A stretch of DNA of 19,428 nt. It comes from Acidobacteriaceae bacterium (GTDB lineage: Bacteria; Acidobacteriota; Terriglobia; Terriglobales; Acidobacteriaceae). Location of the stretch: contig JAICMT010000002.1 of NCBI GenBank assembly GCA_025929125.1, positions 1 to 19,428 of the forward strand, read 5' to 3'. This document shows positions 1 through 8,307 of this stretch, piece by piece; position 1 is the first letter of the stretch, and each line of letters opens with the position of its first letter. A model generated the notes under the pieces. It was not told the DNA's origin, searched no databases, and saw only the letters and a list, made by a program, of their open reading frames with translations. The translations under genes and the position numbers were made by a program.

Positions 1-108
1 AATTTGCGCGCTGCGCTTCGCTCCGCGCTGATCGAAGTTGGGGCGCTCGCGGCCGGCAGTTCAGAAGAGAGCTGAGACCGAAGGCAAAGTTGAAGAGGGA
101 GATTTAAT
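1..108. other. Intergenic sequence, no gene seen
   Basis: This short stretch precedes the 3' end of the minus-strand tRNA-Pro gene. It starts with GCGC-rich repetitive-looking sequence and shows no reading frame or RNA gene that I can support. Any gene upstream is outside the window. Confidence 0.5.
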
Positions 109-185
109 TGGTCGGGACGGGCAGATTTGAACTGCCGACCCCTCGCACCCCAAGCGAGTGCTCTACCAGGCTGAGCCACGTCCCG
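109..185 (-). tRNA. tRNA-Pro (anticodon GGG)
   Basis: On the minus strand the sequence folds into a complete cloverleaf. The 7-bp acceptor stem CGGGACG pairs with CGTCCCG, the discriminator base is A, and the 3' CCA is encoded (109-111). The anticodon arm is CTCGC-TTGGGGT-GCGAG, giving anticodon GGG, which reads proline CCC codons. The T-loop is TTCAAAT. The gene lies 110 bp downstream of yggX on the same strand. Confidence 0.97.
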
Positions 186-295
186 ACGGCAGCAATTTCC
201 ACTCCGAGTTTACACGAGCCCCGCGCCTTTGAGTGATCTGAACGGCGATCCCACCGGCAATCTCCCCTCATCCGGCTCCACCAGTGCGGCACGCT

Positions 296-568
296 CTAAT
301 GGCTGGGTGGCACGTATTCCTTGGGCAGCGCCGAACCCTCCCCGAAGAAATACTGATCCATCTGTTCCACCAGGAACTCCTGCGCCTCGCGCGTCCAGGG
401 TTGCAGGCGGTACTCGTTGAGCAGCATCTTTTGATGCTCCAGCCAGCCGGCCCAGGCCTTCTTGGAAACATTTGCGTAGATCTTCTGGCCAAGCTCGCTG
501 TCAAACGGCGGCTCGTCGAGCCCCTCCAACTCCTCTTTGAAGCGCGCGCACATCACCATCCGTGCCAT
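296..568 (-). CDS. yggX: Probable Fe(2+)-trafficking protein YggX
   Basis: A 90-aa cytosolic protein, the usual length of the YggX family. Members are implicated in moving ferrous iron and protecting Fe-S clusters from oxidative damage. The family pattern is visible throughout: an N-terminal MARMVMCARF with the conserved cysteine at residue 7, then ELGQKIYANVSKKAWAGW and the MLLNEYRL segment, and a short acidic/aromatic C-terminus. The ATG at 568 has a G-rich purine run (GAAGGGGGAAG) a little upstream, and a -10-like TACAAT lies about 30 bp further up. It is the only gene between RNase R and tRNA-Pro on this strand and looks singly transcribed. Function is assigned from family resemblance. 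Confidence 0.95.
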   Translation of the reverse strand: MARMVMCARFKEELEGLDEPPFDSELGQKIYANVSKKAWAGWLEHQKMLLNEYRLQPWTREAQEFLVEQMDQYFFGEGSALPKEYVPPSH

Positions 569-597
569 CGTTAAACTTCCCCCTTCTGCCTATCCCT

Positions 598-603
598 ATT
601 GTA
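598..603 (-). promoter_or_regulatory. Possible -10 element for yggX
   Basis: The minus strand reads TTTTACAATAGGG here, giving a TACAAT hexamer about 30 bp upstream of the yggX ATG. I see no good TTGACA-like -35 at 16-18 bp, so support is limited to one hexamer in the right place. Confidence 0.3.
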
Positions 604-661
604 AAAGACCGATCTCCTAGAGCATTTTCCTGTTGCCGTGTCCCACCAAGCCCCGCGAGGT

Positions 662-686
662 GCGGCTTTTCTTGGTAAAAAGCCGC
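662..686. repeat. 9-bp perfect inverted repeat between rnr and yggX
   Basis: GCGGCTTTT (662-670) and AAAAGCCGC (678-686) form a perfect 9-bp stem with a 7-nt loop, about 43 bp beyond the rnr stop codon on the minus strand. It could end rnr transcription or stabilise its 3' end. No U-run follows the stem in either direction, so it is not a classic intrinsic terminator. Confidence 0.45.
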
Positions 687-728
687 GTTGGCGAAGCTGC
701 TACGGGATACATGTACAGGAGAAATGCT

Positions 729-3449
729 CTACCGCTTGCCGCGCCGCTTGTTCTTACCCCGCAGCTTGCCCTTGGATCCTTTGCCCCCGGGCGGCTTGCC
801 ACCCATCGCGTCGGATTCCTTGCTTTTCGCGGCATGCGCGCTGCGCTTGGCCGCTTTGCGTGCCCGTACCGCAGCTTTGCCGGGCTTTCCCGGCGCTGCG
901 CCCGGCCGGCCCAGATGCAGCGGCGCCTGCTCCAGAATGGAAAACTGCAGGCGTCGCTCCGCCGTATTCACGCGATCGAGGACCACACGCACCCGGTCGC
1001 CCATTGCGTAGCGGCGGCCGGAGTGCTCGCCAATAATCTGCCGCGTGTTTTCGCGATAGGTGTAGTGATCGCCCTCCAGGCTCATGATCGGAACCAGTCC
1101 CTCGATGAAGAGATTGTCCAGCTCGACGAAGCAGCCATATTTGGTGACGCTCAAAATCATGGCGTCGAAGTCCTCGCCCACGCGATCTCGCATGAACTTG
1201 ACCTTCTTCCAATCCATCAGCTCGCGTTCCGCATCGTCCGCCCGGCGCTCGCTCTGGCTGGATTCCTGAGCGATCGCAGCCAATTCGGATTCGGCAATGG
1301 GAGCCAGACCGTTCGCCGGCGCCTCCTTCCCGCCAATAGAATCTTTCTGGCGCCGGTCCCGCTTTCGATCCCCTCGGAGCTGGTCTTTCTCTGGCCAAGG
1401 CAGCTCTCGCTCCACGAGCGTCCCCCGTCCGCTCTCCCCGCCTCGCAGCAGAGCTTTGACCACACGATGAACGATCAGATCCGGGTAGCGCCGGATGGGC
1501 GAAGTGAAATGGGTATAGCAGGGTGTCGCCAGCGCAAAGTGGCCTTCATTCTTCTCGCTGTAGCGGGCCTGCCGCAGCGAGCGGAGCATCAGGTGGGCCA
1601 GAATCCGCTCCTCAGGCTTGCCCGCAATTTTTCGCGCCAATTGCTGGTACATTCGCGGCGTCACCGGAATGTCGCCGGGAATCTCATGCTGGCGCGGAGC
1701 ATGGCCTCGCCCCCTCGCAGCCTCGCGGCGGTCTGCCTTCATCGTCACACGCTTCACCGGCAGCGGCCCTAGCCCCAGCGAATAGCCGAAGGTCGCGGCC
1801 ACATCTTCAAACTCCACCACCCGCCTCGGCTCCGGCTTCTCGTGAATGCGGTAGAGCGAGGGCGCGCCCATCTGTTCCAGCCAGTTGGCGATGCATTCAT
1901 TGGCCGACAGCATGAACTCCTCAATCAAGCGATTGGCCCAGCTTCGCTCCGAGCGAACGATGCTCTCCATGCCCCCCTGTTCGTTGAACTCAATCACCGG
2001 CTCAGGCAGATCGAAGTCGATGGAGCCCCGCCGCTGGCGCTTGCTGTGCAGCAGACGAGCCAGTTCATACATGCGCTCAAACTCCGGTACCAGCGCCTCG
2101 AATTGCCGGCGTATGCTCTGGTCGCCTTCCAGCGCAGCGTGTACCTGGGTATAGGTCATGCGCGCGGCGGACCGGATGATCCCCTCTGTGATCTCATAGC
2201 CTTCGATCTCCCCTGCCGCATCGATGCGCATGACGCAGGAGAGAACCAGGCGGTCCTGCTGGGGCCGCAGGCTGCACAGATCGCTGGAAAGCTCTTGCGG
2301 CAGCATGGGAACGGCGCGGTCGGGAAAGTAGACGGAGGTCCCGCGCAGGCGTGCTTCCAAGTCGAGCGCGGAGCCGGGGAGCACATACTGGGCGACGTCG
2401 GCGATATGGACCTGCAGCTCCCATCGATCGCCGTGCCTGCGCACCAGCACGGCGTCATCAAAGTCCCGCGCCGTCTCGCCATCGATGGTCACGATGGGCA
2501 GCCCCCGGAAGTCGCGGCGGCGCCCGGCCTCCTCGCTATCCCAACGGTCAATGCCCCGTGCCTCTTCCAGCACGGCGTCCGGAAAGATGTGCGGCAGGTG
2601 GTGCTTGCGGATGACGATTTCGACGTCGACGCCGAAGTCGTCTTCATCGCCGAGGATCTCGATCACGCGGCCCCTCGCGGTGCGAGTCAGCGTGGGCCAA
2701 TCGAGGATCTCCACAACGACGACGAGCCCTTCCAGGTCAAGCTGTGCCGCCGCGTCATCAAGCTGCTCGGTGGCCTTATGACTTCGCGCGTCTGCGTCGT
2801 CGGGGTGCCCCGCGCCGCCGGAATCACCTTTTTGCCCGCCCCGTGAGGCATATGGCCTCGCCGCGGCCTCCTTGCCTAGAACCCGGTGGGGACCGATGCC
2901 GGCGGCTTCCGGTGGCGTCTCCATGCCAAAGGGAACCAGAATGGGTTGCGTCATCCGCTCATCGGAAGGGATCACGGTGTGGCCGCGGGCGGCATCCGTC
3001 CGGGCGTAATGAAAACGCCCCACAACGGTCGGATTATTGCGGCTCAGCACCCGGACAATTCGTCCCGAGCGCCGGCCATCGGCTCGCGGAGCGGCCAACT
3101 CTACCAGCACGTGGTCGCCCTGCATCGCCCCGCCCATCTCTGTCGGGGCAATGTAGACATCAGCGTCCATGCCGGATGCATGAGCGTCCGGGCGCACGAA
3201 GCCAAAGCCATCGCGATGCAGGTCAAGGCGGCCGGCGGCGAGATTGCTGCGGGAGTCGCTCGCCGGTATGGCCCAATGGTCCTTATCAGGCTTGGTCAAT
3301 TCTCCGCGCGCGGTCAGGCGATCGAGCTGTTGCAGCAGGATGCGGCGTTCCCGCCCTCCGCCCAGGCCCAGCTCCCGCACCAGTTGCTTGTAGCCGGCGC
3401 GCCGGCCGGCGGAGCGCTCGATGTGTCGAAGAAGTTCGCGATCTGTCAT
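729..3449 (-). CDS. rnr: Ribonuclease R (RNB-family 3'-5' exoribonuclease)
   Basis: RNase R degrades structured RNA processively from the 3' end in the cytoplasm. From the ATG at 3449 (MTDRELLRHIE) the protein is 906 aa. It has an N-terminal winged-helix region (about 1-62) and OB/cold-shock domains (about 70-290). The RNB catalytic domain (about 315-665) carries TIDGETARDFDDAV at 321-334 with the metal-binding aspartates, and HFTSPIRRYPDLIVHR at 647-662. An S1 domain follows (about 757-840), then a Lys/Arg/Gly-rich tail. Charged low-complexity inserts sit near 180-240 and 670-715. The frame stays open to an ATG at 3620 with a nearby AAGG, but the extra 57 residues look non-coding and the winged helix begins at the internal ATG, so I chose 3449. 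That start lacks a well-spaced ribosome binding site and remains uncertain. Confidence 0.95.
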   Translation of the reverse strand: MTDRELLRHIERSAGRRAGYKQLVRELGLGGGRERRILLQQLDRLTARGELTKPDKDHWAIPASDSRSNLAAGRLDLHRDGFGFVRPDAHASGMDADVYIAPTEMGGAMQGDHVLVELAAPRADGRRSGRIVRVLSRNNPTVVGRFHYARTDAARGHTVIPSDERMTQPILVPFGMETPPEAAGIGPHRVLGKEAAARPYASRGGQKGDSGGAGHPDDADARSHKATEQLDDAAAQLDLEGLVVVVEILDWPTLTRTARGRVIEILGDEDDFGVDVEIVIRKHHLPHIFPDAVLEEARGIDRWDSEEAGRRRDFRGLPIVTIDGETARDFDDAVLVRRHGDRWELQVHIADVAQYVLPGSALDLEARLRGTSVYFPDRAVPMLPQELSSDLCSLRPQQDRLVLSCVMRIDAAGEIEGYEITEGIIRSAARMTYTQVHAALEGDQSIRRQFEALVPEFERMYELARLLHSKRQRRGSIDFDLPEPVIEFNEQGGMESIVRSERSWANRLIEEFMLSANECIANWLEQMGAPSLYRIHEKPEPRRVVEFEDVAATFGYSLGLGPLPVKRVTMKADRREAARGRGHAPRQHEIPGDIPVTPRMYQQLARKIAGKPEERILAHLMLRSLRQARYSEKNEGHFALATPCYTHFTSPIRRYPDLIVHRVVKALLRGGESGRGTLVERELPWPEKDQLRGDRKRDRRQKDSIGGKEAPANGLAPIAESELAAIAQESSQSERRADDAERELMDWKKVKFMRDRVGEDFDAMILSVTKYGCFVELDNLFIEGLVPIMSLEGDHYTYRENTRQIIGEHSGRRYAMGDRVRVVLDRVNTAERRLQFSILEQAPLHLGRPGAAPGKPGKAAVRARKAAKRSAHAAKSKESDAMGGKPPGGKGSKGKLRGKNKRRGKR

Positions 3450-3907
3450 GAAGATAGGGCGCTTTGCCGCATTCGCCTCCCGCGTGGTCCCGGGCGCCCT
3501 GCCGGTGGAGATGCCGTGATGCCATTCTGAGGAGAGCCTGCCCCGCTCTCCCCGGCAGACGATGCGCAGGGGCTGGAGCCGCGCGGCGCACCCCGCGCTT
3601 CCCCTGAATGCCTGCCCCATGAATGCCTTATTTTCTTCACCCCGATTTGCTCTCCCACGCCGTTTTGTTGATGTTAACGGCTCGACCGCAAAAAACGCCC
3701 AGGAATAGGCATTTCAATTTTCGCCAAAGGATGGTTAAGATGCAGACTGAAGGAAAGCTCTGCGCGGCTTGAACGAAGTGGCCCCCCGCAACTACGTAGA
3801 GATCGCCACAACCCTCCCGGATTTGGCTTTCAGCGTGGGGAACTGCTGTCCGCAGGGAGATTCCGGGAGCCGGTATTCAGAAGTTATGCGAAAGGAAATA
3901 CGAAACG

Positions 3908-4432
3908 ATGTGGAAACCCAACCAGGCCGGAAGTCCATCCCCATCCTCAAGCAACGATCCGGTGCGTCCGGCGGTGCCTACAACCTCCAGCAATGAACCA
4001 ATCAGCGCACGTCCTTCCGGCGCCTCCCCCGCGGCATCCGCGATTGCCGATCAAGCAACCATCGGCAAGAGCCTTGTAGTCAAGGGCGAGGTGACTGGGT
4101 CCGAGTCATTGTATATAGACGGCAAGGTAGAGGGTGCGATCAACTTACCTGGCAACCGCGTCACCGTCGGTCGTAACGGCCAGGTCTCGGCCAACATCTC
4201 TGCTCGTGAGGTAGTGGTTCTGGGCAAGGTGCGAGGCAACATCAACGCGCAGGATCGCGTCGACATCCGCAGTGAAGGTTCGCTGACCGGAGACGTGATC
4301 GCGCAACGCATCAGCATTGAGGATGGAGCCTTCTTCAAGGGCGGAATCGACATCCGCAAGCCGGGCCAGACCAAAGACGGGGCTTCCAACAGCGGCGGCG
4401 CCGTAGAGGCGCAAAAGGCGGCGGCAGTCTAA
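3908..4432 (+). CDS. Bactofilin family cytoskeletal protein
   Basis: Bactofilins (DUF583) are small proteins that polymerise without nucleotide into filaments and act in cell shape, polarity or envelope organisation. This one is 174 aa. A disordered Pro/Ser-rich N-terminus (about 1-45) precedes the central beta-helical core (about 50-150), with regular short hydrophobic repeats such as IGKSLVVKGEVTG, LYIDGKVEGAINL and VVVLGKVRGNINA. A short Gly/Ala-rich tail follows. The ATG at 3908 follows an AAAGGAAATACG purine-rich stretch. The gene is divergent from rnr, convergent with murJ and closed by a strong terminator, so it is probably monocistronic. Family assignment is firm; the cellular role is not deducible here. 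Confidence 0.93.
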   Translation: MWKPNQAGSPSPSSSNDPVRPAVPTTSSNEPISARPSGASPAASAIADQATIGKSLVVKGEVTGSESLYIDGKVEGAINLPGNRVTVGRNGQVSANISAREVVVLGKVRGNINAQDRVDIRSEGSLTGDVIAQRISIEDGAFFKGGIDIRKPGQTKDGASNSGGAVEAQKAAAV

Positions 4433-4456
4433 GCATCCGTCAAAGTGTTGCACGCG

Positions 4457-4493
4457 AGAGAGCGCGGCTTCTGCCTAGCGCTCTCTTTTCGTT
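4457..4493 (+). terminator. Rho-independent terminator after the bactofilin gene
   Basis: AGAGAGCGC (4457-4465) pairs perfectly with GCGCTCTCT (4478-4486) around a 12-nt loop, and the stem runs straight into TTTCGTTT. It starts 25 bp after the bactofilin stop, between two convergent genes. Confidence 0.85.
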
Positions 4494-4554
4494 TGCGCGC
4501 CCCGCAGGCCGCACTCTAAAGAGAGCAACAACTCCGCTCACGCTGCGTAGTGCT

Positions 4555-6207
4555 CTAACCCCTCTTGAAGCGGCGCAGCAGGCTCCCGGGGATCGGCACC
4601 TTCATCAGAACGGTCAGGGCGATGTAGAGAGCGCCATAGGGCACCAGCACCGCAATCGCGTTCAGGATCGAGCTGTGAAGCGGCAGGCGGCGGTGCAGCA
4701 GGTAGCACAGCCCTCCGGCGATCAGCGCCGCCAGCCACAAGCGCAGGACGCGGCTCGTCGGATAGGCGACTTTCCCAATGCGGCCCTGCATCGCGCGGCG
4801 CAGCAGCGAATATTCCAACCAGGCGGCGAGGCCCGCGGAGAGCGTGAGGCCCGCCAGGCCCCAACGCGGATTGATGCCCAGCAAGCGCGGCAATGGCAGG
4901 GAAAACAGGTAGCCAAGCACCAGGGTGATGGAGACGCGGATCACGGCAAAGTTGAGCGGCGTCCGGGTATCGCGAAGAGCGTAGAAGGCGGAAGAGTAGA
5001 GCCGGCCCGACGTGCCGGCCAGCAGCCCGATGCCCGAGCCCGCCAGAGCGCTCCAGACATAGACAACATCGCTCGAACTGAAGTGGCCGGTGCGATAGAT
5101 CGCCGCGACGACCACATTCCCGAGTACGACAAAGGCTACCGCCGATGGCACTACGAACCATGCGATCTGCGAGAGGCCGGCCGCCAGCCGTGCACGCAGC
5201 TTGGCGGCAATCTCTTCCGCCGTGCCCAGCGCTGCCGACATCGCCGGCAGCTCCGCGGCGGAGACCGCCATGCCGAACAGCGATACCGGAAGTTGATTGA
5301 TGGTCTGCGCATAGCTAAGGGCAGCCACCGCTCCCGTGGGCAATAGGCTGGCGAGGATCTGATCGACGAACGCGCTCACCTGTACGACTCCCCGGCTAAG
5401 AAATACAGGGAAGAAGTTGCGGACAATAATGCGCACATGTTCTGAGCGGAAGGTCGCCTTCCACTGCAAAGGCCGCAGCAACTGCAGCACGGTCGGCAGT
5501 TGGATAAGAAACTGCAGTGCCGAGCCCACCACCGAGCCTATGGCCAGCGCGACGGCCAGCCGCGGCTCCGCCCAAGGCGCGCCGTTGACGCCGTGCATGA
5601 ACAGCCTCTGCCCCTCCCACACCAGCGTCGTGATCATGGCCAGGTTCCACACCACGGGCGCGGCGTAGGAGAGGAAGAAGCGGCGATGGCTGTTGAGAAT
5701 GCCAAGGCACCAGGCGGAAAGCACCAGCAGCGCGGCGCCAGGAAAGAGAATGCGGACCAGTTGAATGGTCAGAAGACGCTTCTCCCCATGGAAGCCGGGG
5801 GCGATCGCATAGACCAGCAGAGGAGCGAGGAGCACCCCGGCCAGCACCACCACCGATGCCACCAACACCAGCAGCGCAAAAATCGCGGCGGCGGTGCGCG
5901 TGGCCTCTTCATGCCGCTCCTCTGCGCCCAGCCGCGCATACACAGGGATGAACGATGCCGAGAGCACACCCTCGCCGAAGAGGTTTTGCAGCATGTTGGG
6001 GATTCGGAAGGCGGCCTTGAAAGCATCCGCCGCCATGGAGTTCCCAAAGTAGTAGGCGAAGATGCGCTCGCGAATTAGACCGATCAGCTTCGAGAGCAGG
6101 ATGCCGGAGCCGACCGCGAGCGCGGCCGCCCGGCCATGGGGCTGCCGGGGCTTGGGCGGTTGAGCCAAGGCTGGTGTCTCGCTGGAAGGTGTCAAACTGT
6201 CGCCCAT
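4555..6207 (-). CDS. murJ: Lipid II flippase MurJ (MviN family)
   Basis: MurJ flips the peptidoglycan precursor lipid II across the inner membrane. The product is about 550 aa, normal for the family, and consists of many hydrophobic segments consistent with the 14-helix MOP-exporter fold. Family sequence is clear near the N-terminus (SGILLSKLIGLIRERIFAYY, then NMLQNLFGEGVLSASFIPVY) and in the centre (RNFFPVFLSRGVVQVSAFVD). I placed the start at the ATG at 6207; the frame also opens at a TTG at 6234 close behind an AAGGA, adding nine residues. It lies 157 bp downstream of the peroxiredoxin on the same strand and could be co-transcribed, although that gap contains GC-rich inverted repeats. Confidence 0.95.
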   Translation of the reverse strand: MGDSLTPSSETPALAQPPKPRQPHGRAAALAVGSGILLSKLIGLIRERIFAYYFGNSMAADAFKAAFRIPNMLQNLFGEGVLSASFIPVYARLGAEERHEEATRTAAAIFALLVLVASVVVLAGVLLAPLLVYAIAPGFHGEKRLLTIQLVRILFPGAALLVLSAWCLGILNSHRRFFLSYAAPVVWNLAMITTLVWEGQRLFMHGVNGAPWAEPRLAVALAIGSVVGSALQFLIQLPTVLQLLRPLQWKATFRSEHVRIIVRNFFPVFLSRGVVQVSAFVDQILASLLPTGAVAALSYAQTINQLPVSLFGMAVSAAELPAMSAALGTAEEIAAKLRARLAAGLSQIAWFVVPSAVAFVVLGNVVVAAIYRTGHFSSSDVVYVWSALAGSGIGLLAGTSGRLYSSAFYALRDTRTPLNFAVIRVSITLVLGYLFSLPLPRLLGINPRWGLAGLTLSAGLAAWLEYSLLRRAMQGRIGKVAYPTSRVLRLWLAALIAGGLCYLLHRRLPLHSSILNAIAVLVPYGALYIALTVLMKVPIPGSLLRRFKRG

Positions 6208-6364
6208 GCGTGCTCGCTCTAGCTTATCGGGCAATCATCCTTGCAGGGGAGTGTGCAGAGAGGGGCGAAAATGATGCTCCACCTCGCAGCGCCAAGAGGG
6301 GCTTGGGGGGTGCCGCCGCCGGCATGGCGGCTCGTCCCAGCCTTGAAAAGAGATTTGGTTCGCG

Positions 6365-7033
6365 CTACTTCTTTCCCGCCAGTTCTTTGGTCGAGAGATA
6401 CCAAGTGGTCACGTTCAGCATTCCGTTCCCGCCGTTCACGCGGTTTCTCGCGTCCTCCACCGTGACCGGCGCGCCCACTATGACCCGGTCTCCAGGCCGC
6501 CAGTTGGCAGGCAACGAGACGCCGTTGCCGTCGATTACCTGCAAGCCCTCAAAAACGCGGATCAGCTCATCTATGTTGCGGCCAAGCTGCATTGGGTAAT
6601 AAATAATGGCGCGAATATTCTGCTTGGGGTCGATAGCGAAGACCGCGCGAACCGTCGCTGTGTCAGACACCGCCTCATGCACCAGCCCGTAAAGCTGGGA
6701 AATCCGCTGGTCCAGATCTGCGATCACCGGGAACGGCACTTCCACTTGGGCATGTTCTTCCAGGTCGCGCATCCATGCGATATGCGAGTATAGGCTGTCG
6801 ATGGAAACGCCGATCAGCTGCACATTCAATCTCTCGAATTCGGTTGCCCGCCTGGCAAACTCGATGAACTCCGTGGAACATACGGGCGTGAAGTCGGAGG
6901 GATGTGAGAAAAGCATGACGTACTTGCCCTTCGACGTGTAATCGCTGAGCCGGATAATGCCATGCGTGCTTCTGGCTTCGAAGTTCGGCGCCTGCTCAAG
7001 AATGCGTGGAATGCGCCCTTCCGGTGCGGCCAT
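6365..7033 (-). CDS. 1-Cys peroxiredoxin (Prx6-like alkyl hydroperoxide reductase)
   Basis: Peroxiredoxins reduce hydrogen peroxide and organic hydroperoxides with a reactive cysteine. From the ATG at 7033 the protein is 222 aa, the right size for the Prx6/PH1217-like group. The peroxidatic Cys52 sits in SHPSDFTPVCSTEF. The C-terminal 1-Cys-Prx domain is recognisable from YYPMQLGRNIDELIRVFEGL and PANWRPGD. Cys52 is the only cysteine, so there is no resolving cysteine and the enzyme must use an external reductant. I chose 7033 because AGAGGATAAAGGCG precedes it; the longer open frame to 7228 adds non-homologous sequence. The substrate is not predictable. Confidence 0.95.
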   Translation of the reverse strand: MAAPEGRIPRILEQAPNFEARSTHGIIRLSDYTSKGKYVMLFSHPSDFTPVCSTEFIEFARRATEFERLNVQLIGVSIDSLYSHIAWMRDLEEHAQVEVPFPVIADLDQRISQLYGLVHEAVSDTATVRAVFAIDPKQNIRAIIYYPMQLGRNIDELIRVFEGLQVIDGNGVSLPANWRPGDRVIVGAPVTVEDARNRVNGGNGMLNVTTWYLSTKELAGKK

Positions 7034-7460
7034 CGCCTTTATCCTCTGTCCCCAAAACAAATTTGGACGGAACTGGTGACTTAGGTTAAAGCCGCCCCCC
7101 AGGCATGTCAAACATGGCTGCGGGAAGAGCGCCTGCGCTTTGCCGGGCTGTGGGGCCGCTGAAAAGATGGAGCGGCGGCCGCCCCTCCGGCGCTTCCTTA
7201 TCGTTGGGCGATGGACGCCTTCCTCCACCGCGCAAAAAAAGGTTCGGAGATAGCACCGTTCCCGCGGCAGAAGTACAGGTTTTCCTGCGGCAATTCACAT
7301 TCTTTCAACAGGTGAAGAAGCGGCGTCTGCCAGCATTGACAAGGGGAATACAGCTTTCGGTGGAACATGAACGAAAAAATGCGCGCCACTTCGCTGCATT
7401 TTCCCCCTTTTCATGCAGCACGGCTCTTCGTACTCTTGGCAAACGTTTTTAGAACAGCAG

Positions 7461-7492
7461 TGGCGAGGCAGTCGCGATTCGAACTGCCGACC
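7461..7492 (-). other. tRNA T-arm-like relic
   Basis: The minus strand reads GGTCGGCAGTTCGAATC, identical to the T-arm of tRNA-Pro at the window start except for one base. The T-stem partner CTGCC occurs, but displaced by extra bases, and no acceptor or anticodon arm can be built. It is at best a fragment of a tRNA gene, such as an old attachment-site scar. Confidence 0.3.
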
Positions 7493-7609
7493 AAGCGAAA
7501 TTAGAACGGGAACGCAGCAGATGCGTGCCGGTCCATAGGGCCTCCGCCGAGGATTCGATTCCGTGGCATGAATCGCTGGTCCTGAGACGGGCACCGGGCA
7601 GGTGCTGCC

Positions 7610-7670
7610 GCTCCATTCACCGCCCTCAACTTGGCGTTGGGGAGGAGCCGTGCCGCGGTGAATATGGAGC
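7610..7670. repeat. Long imperfect inverted repeat (hairpin)
   Basis: GCTCCATTCACCGC (7610-7623) and GCGGTGAATATGGAGC (7655-7670) are complementary apart from a 2-nt bulge. The inner sequence CCTCAAC/GTTGGGG can extend the pairing around a small TTGGC loop. It sits about 140 bp upstream of the response regulator. Function unknown: a structured leader, a small RNA or a palindromic repeat unit are possible. Confidence 0.4.
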
Positions 7671-7812
7671 GATGAGGTTGCCGCCAGCCTGCTCCGTTCC
7701 CGCGGATGCGCCGCATATCCTCCCGGGGGTGCGGTCAACGGCAATGTTCGGGGTCTTCGTGGCAAGGAGGCTCCGCCTGGGCGACCCTTTGGGGTAGGAG
7801 TGTACGAAAGAT

Positions 7813-8262
7813 ATGAGACCCAAAAAAACGATTCTCTGCGTTGACGACAACGAGCAAGCGCTTTCGGTGCGGAAATTCATGCTCGAGACCCGCGGCTATC
7901 GGGTGCTTACGGCGCTGGACTGCGAGTCGGCGTTGGAGCTGTTTCGCGCAGGTGGAATCGACCTGGTGCTGAGCGACCTGGTGATGCCGCGCATGGATGG
8001 CAACGAGCTCGTCCGCCGGATGAAGGAGCTTGCTCCCGAGGTGCCGGCCATCCTGATGAGCGGGAGCGTCAAGGCATTCGATCGCGCCAACCGTGCCGAC
8101 GCCTTCTTGCCCAAGGGCGCCTGCTCGCCGCTGGAGATGTTGGAGCGCATTCGGGTGATGGTGGCGCGCAAGCGAGGACCTAAAAAGTCCCGGCTCGCCG
8201 GCCTGGTCCAAGTGGAAGCACCGGAGATGGACGAGGCAGCCATGGCTGCGGCGACATCTTGA
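7813..8262 (+). CDS. Receiver-only response regulator (CheY-like)
   Basis: A 149-aa protein made of one phosphoacceptor receiver domain plus a short basic/acidic tail, with no DNA-binding or enzymatic output domain. The acidic pair is Asp11-Asp12 in ILCVDDNEQ, the phosphoacceptor is Asp55 in DLVLSDLVMPRMDG, the switch Ser83 lies in AILMSGS, and the conserved lysine is Lys101 in FLPKGA. It probably works by protein-protein contact after phosphorylation by a histidine kinase, none of which is encoded here. The ATG at 7813 follows purine-rich GGAGTGTACGAAAG. The ABC ATPase starts 45 bp downstream on the same strand, but a functional link is not evident. Confidence 0.92.
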   Translation: MRPKKTILCVDDNEQALSVRKFMLETRGYRVLTALDCESALELFRAGGIDLVLSDLVMPRMDGNELVRRMKELAPEVPAILMSGSVKAFDRANRADAFLPKGACSPLEMLERIRVMVARKRGPKKSRLAGLVQVEAPEMDEAAMAAATS

Positions 8263-8294
8263 CCGCGCAGCGCCGGCACGGGGCATCCTGCATT

Positions 8295-8300
8295 TACAAT
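8295..8300 (+). promoter_or_regulatory. Possible -10 element for a leaderless ABC ATPase transcript
   Basis: TTTACAAT, with hexamer TACAAT at 8295-8300, lies only 7 bp upstream of the GTG start at 8308. A transcript from it would begin at or next to the start codon. There is no well-matched -35 at 16-18 bp. Confidence 0.3.
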
Positions 8301-8307
8301 CCTGAGA

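Larger units (their letters stand above)
7034..7812. other. 780-bp region without a convincing gene
   Basis: Reading frames here have no recognisable family and no good ribosome binding site. The stretch should hold the promoters of the divergent peroxiredoxin and response-regulator genes. It contains a 7-bp inverted repeat GCTGCAT/ATGCAGC (7393-7399 and 7413-7419), a tRNA T-arm-like scrap near 7460-7492, and a larger imperfect hairpin at 7610-7670. Confidence 0.6.

Noticed and set aside
633..1772. Long plus-strand open frame (379 codons) opposite rnr
   Set aside because: It lies antisense to the RNase R coding sequence in GC-rich DNA, has no family resemblance and is His/Arg/Ala-rich as expected of a shadow frame.
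1842..2846. Plus-strand frame of 334 codons opposite rnr
   Set aside because: It mirrors the RNB domain of RNase R on the other strand and has no motif or ribosome binding site of its own.
7295..7765. Minus-strand 156-codon frame in the gene-poor region
   Set aside because: It crosses the tRNA-like scrap and the hairpin, shows no protein family and has a Pro/Arg/Cys-rich composition typical of spurious frames.
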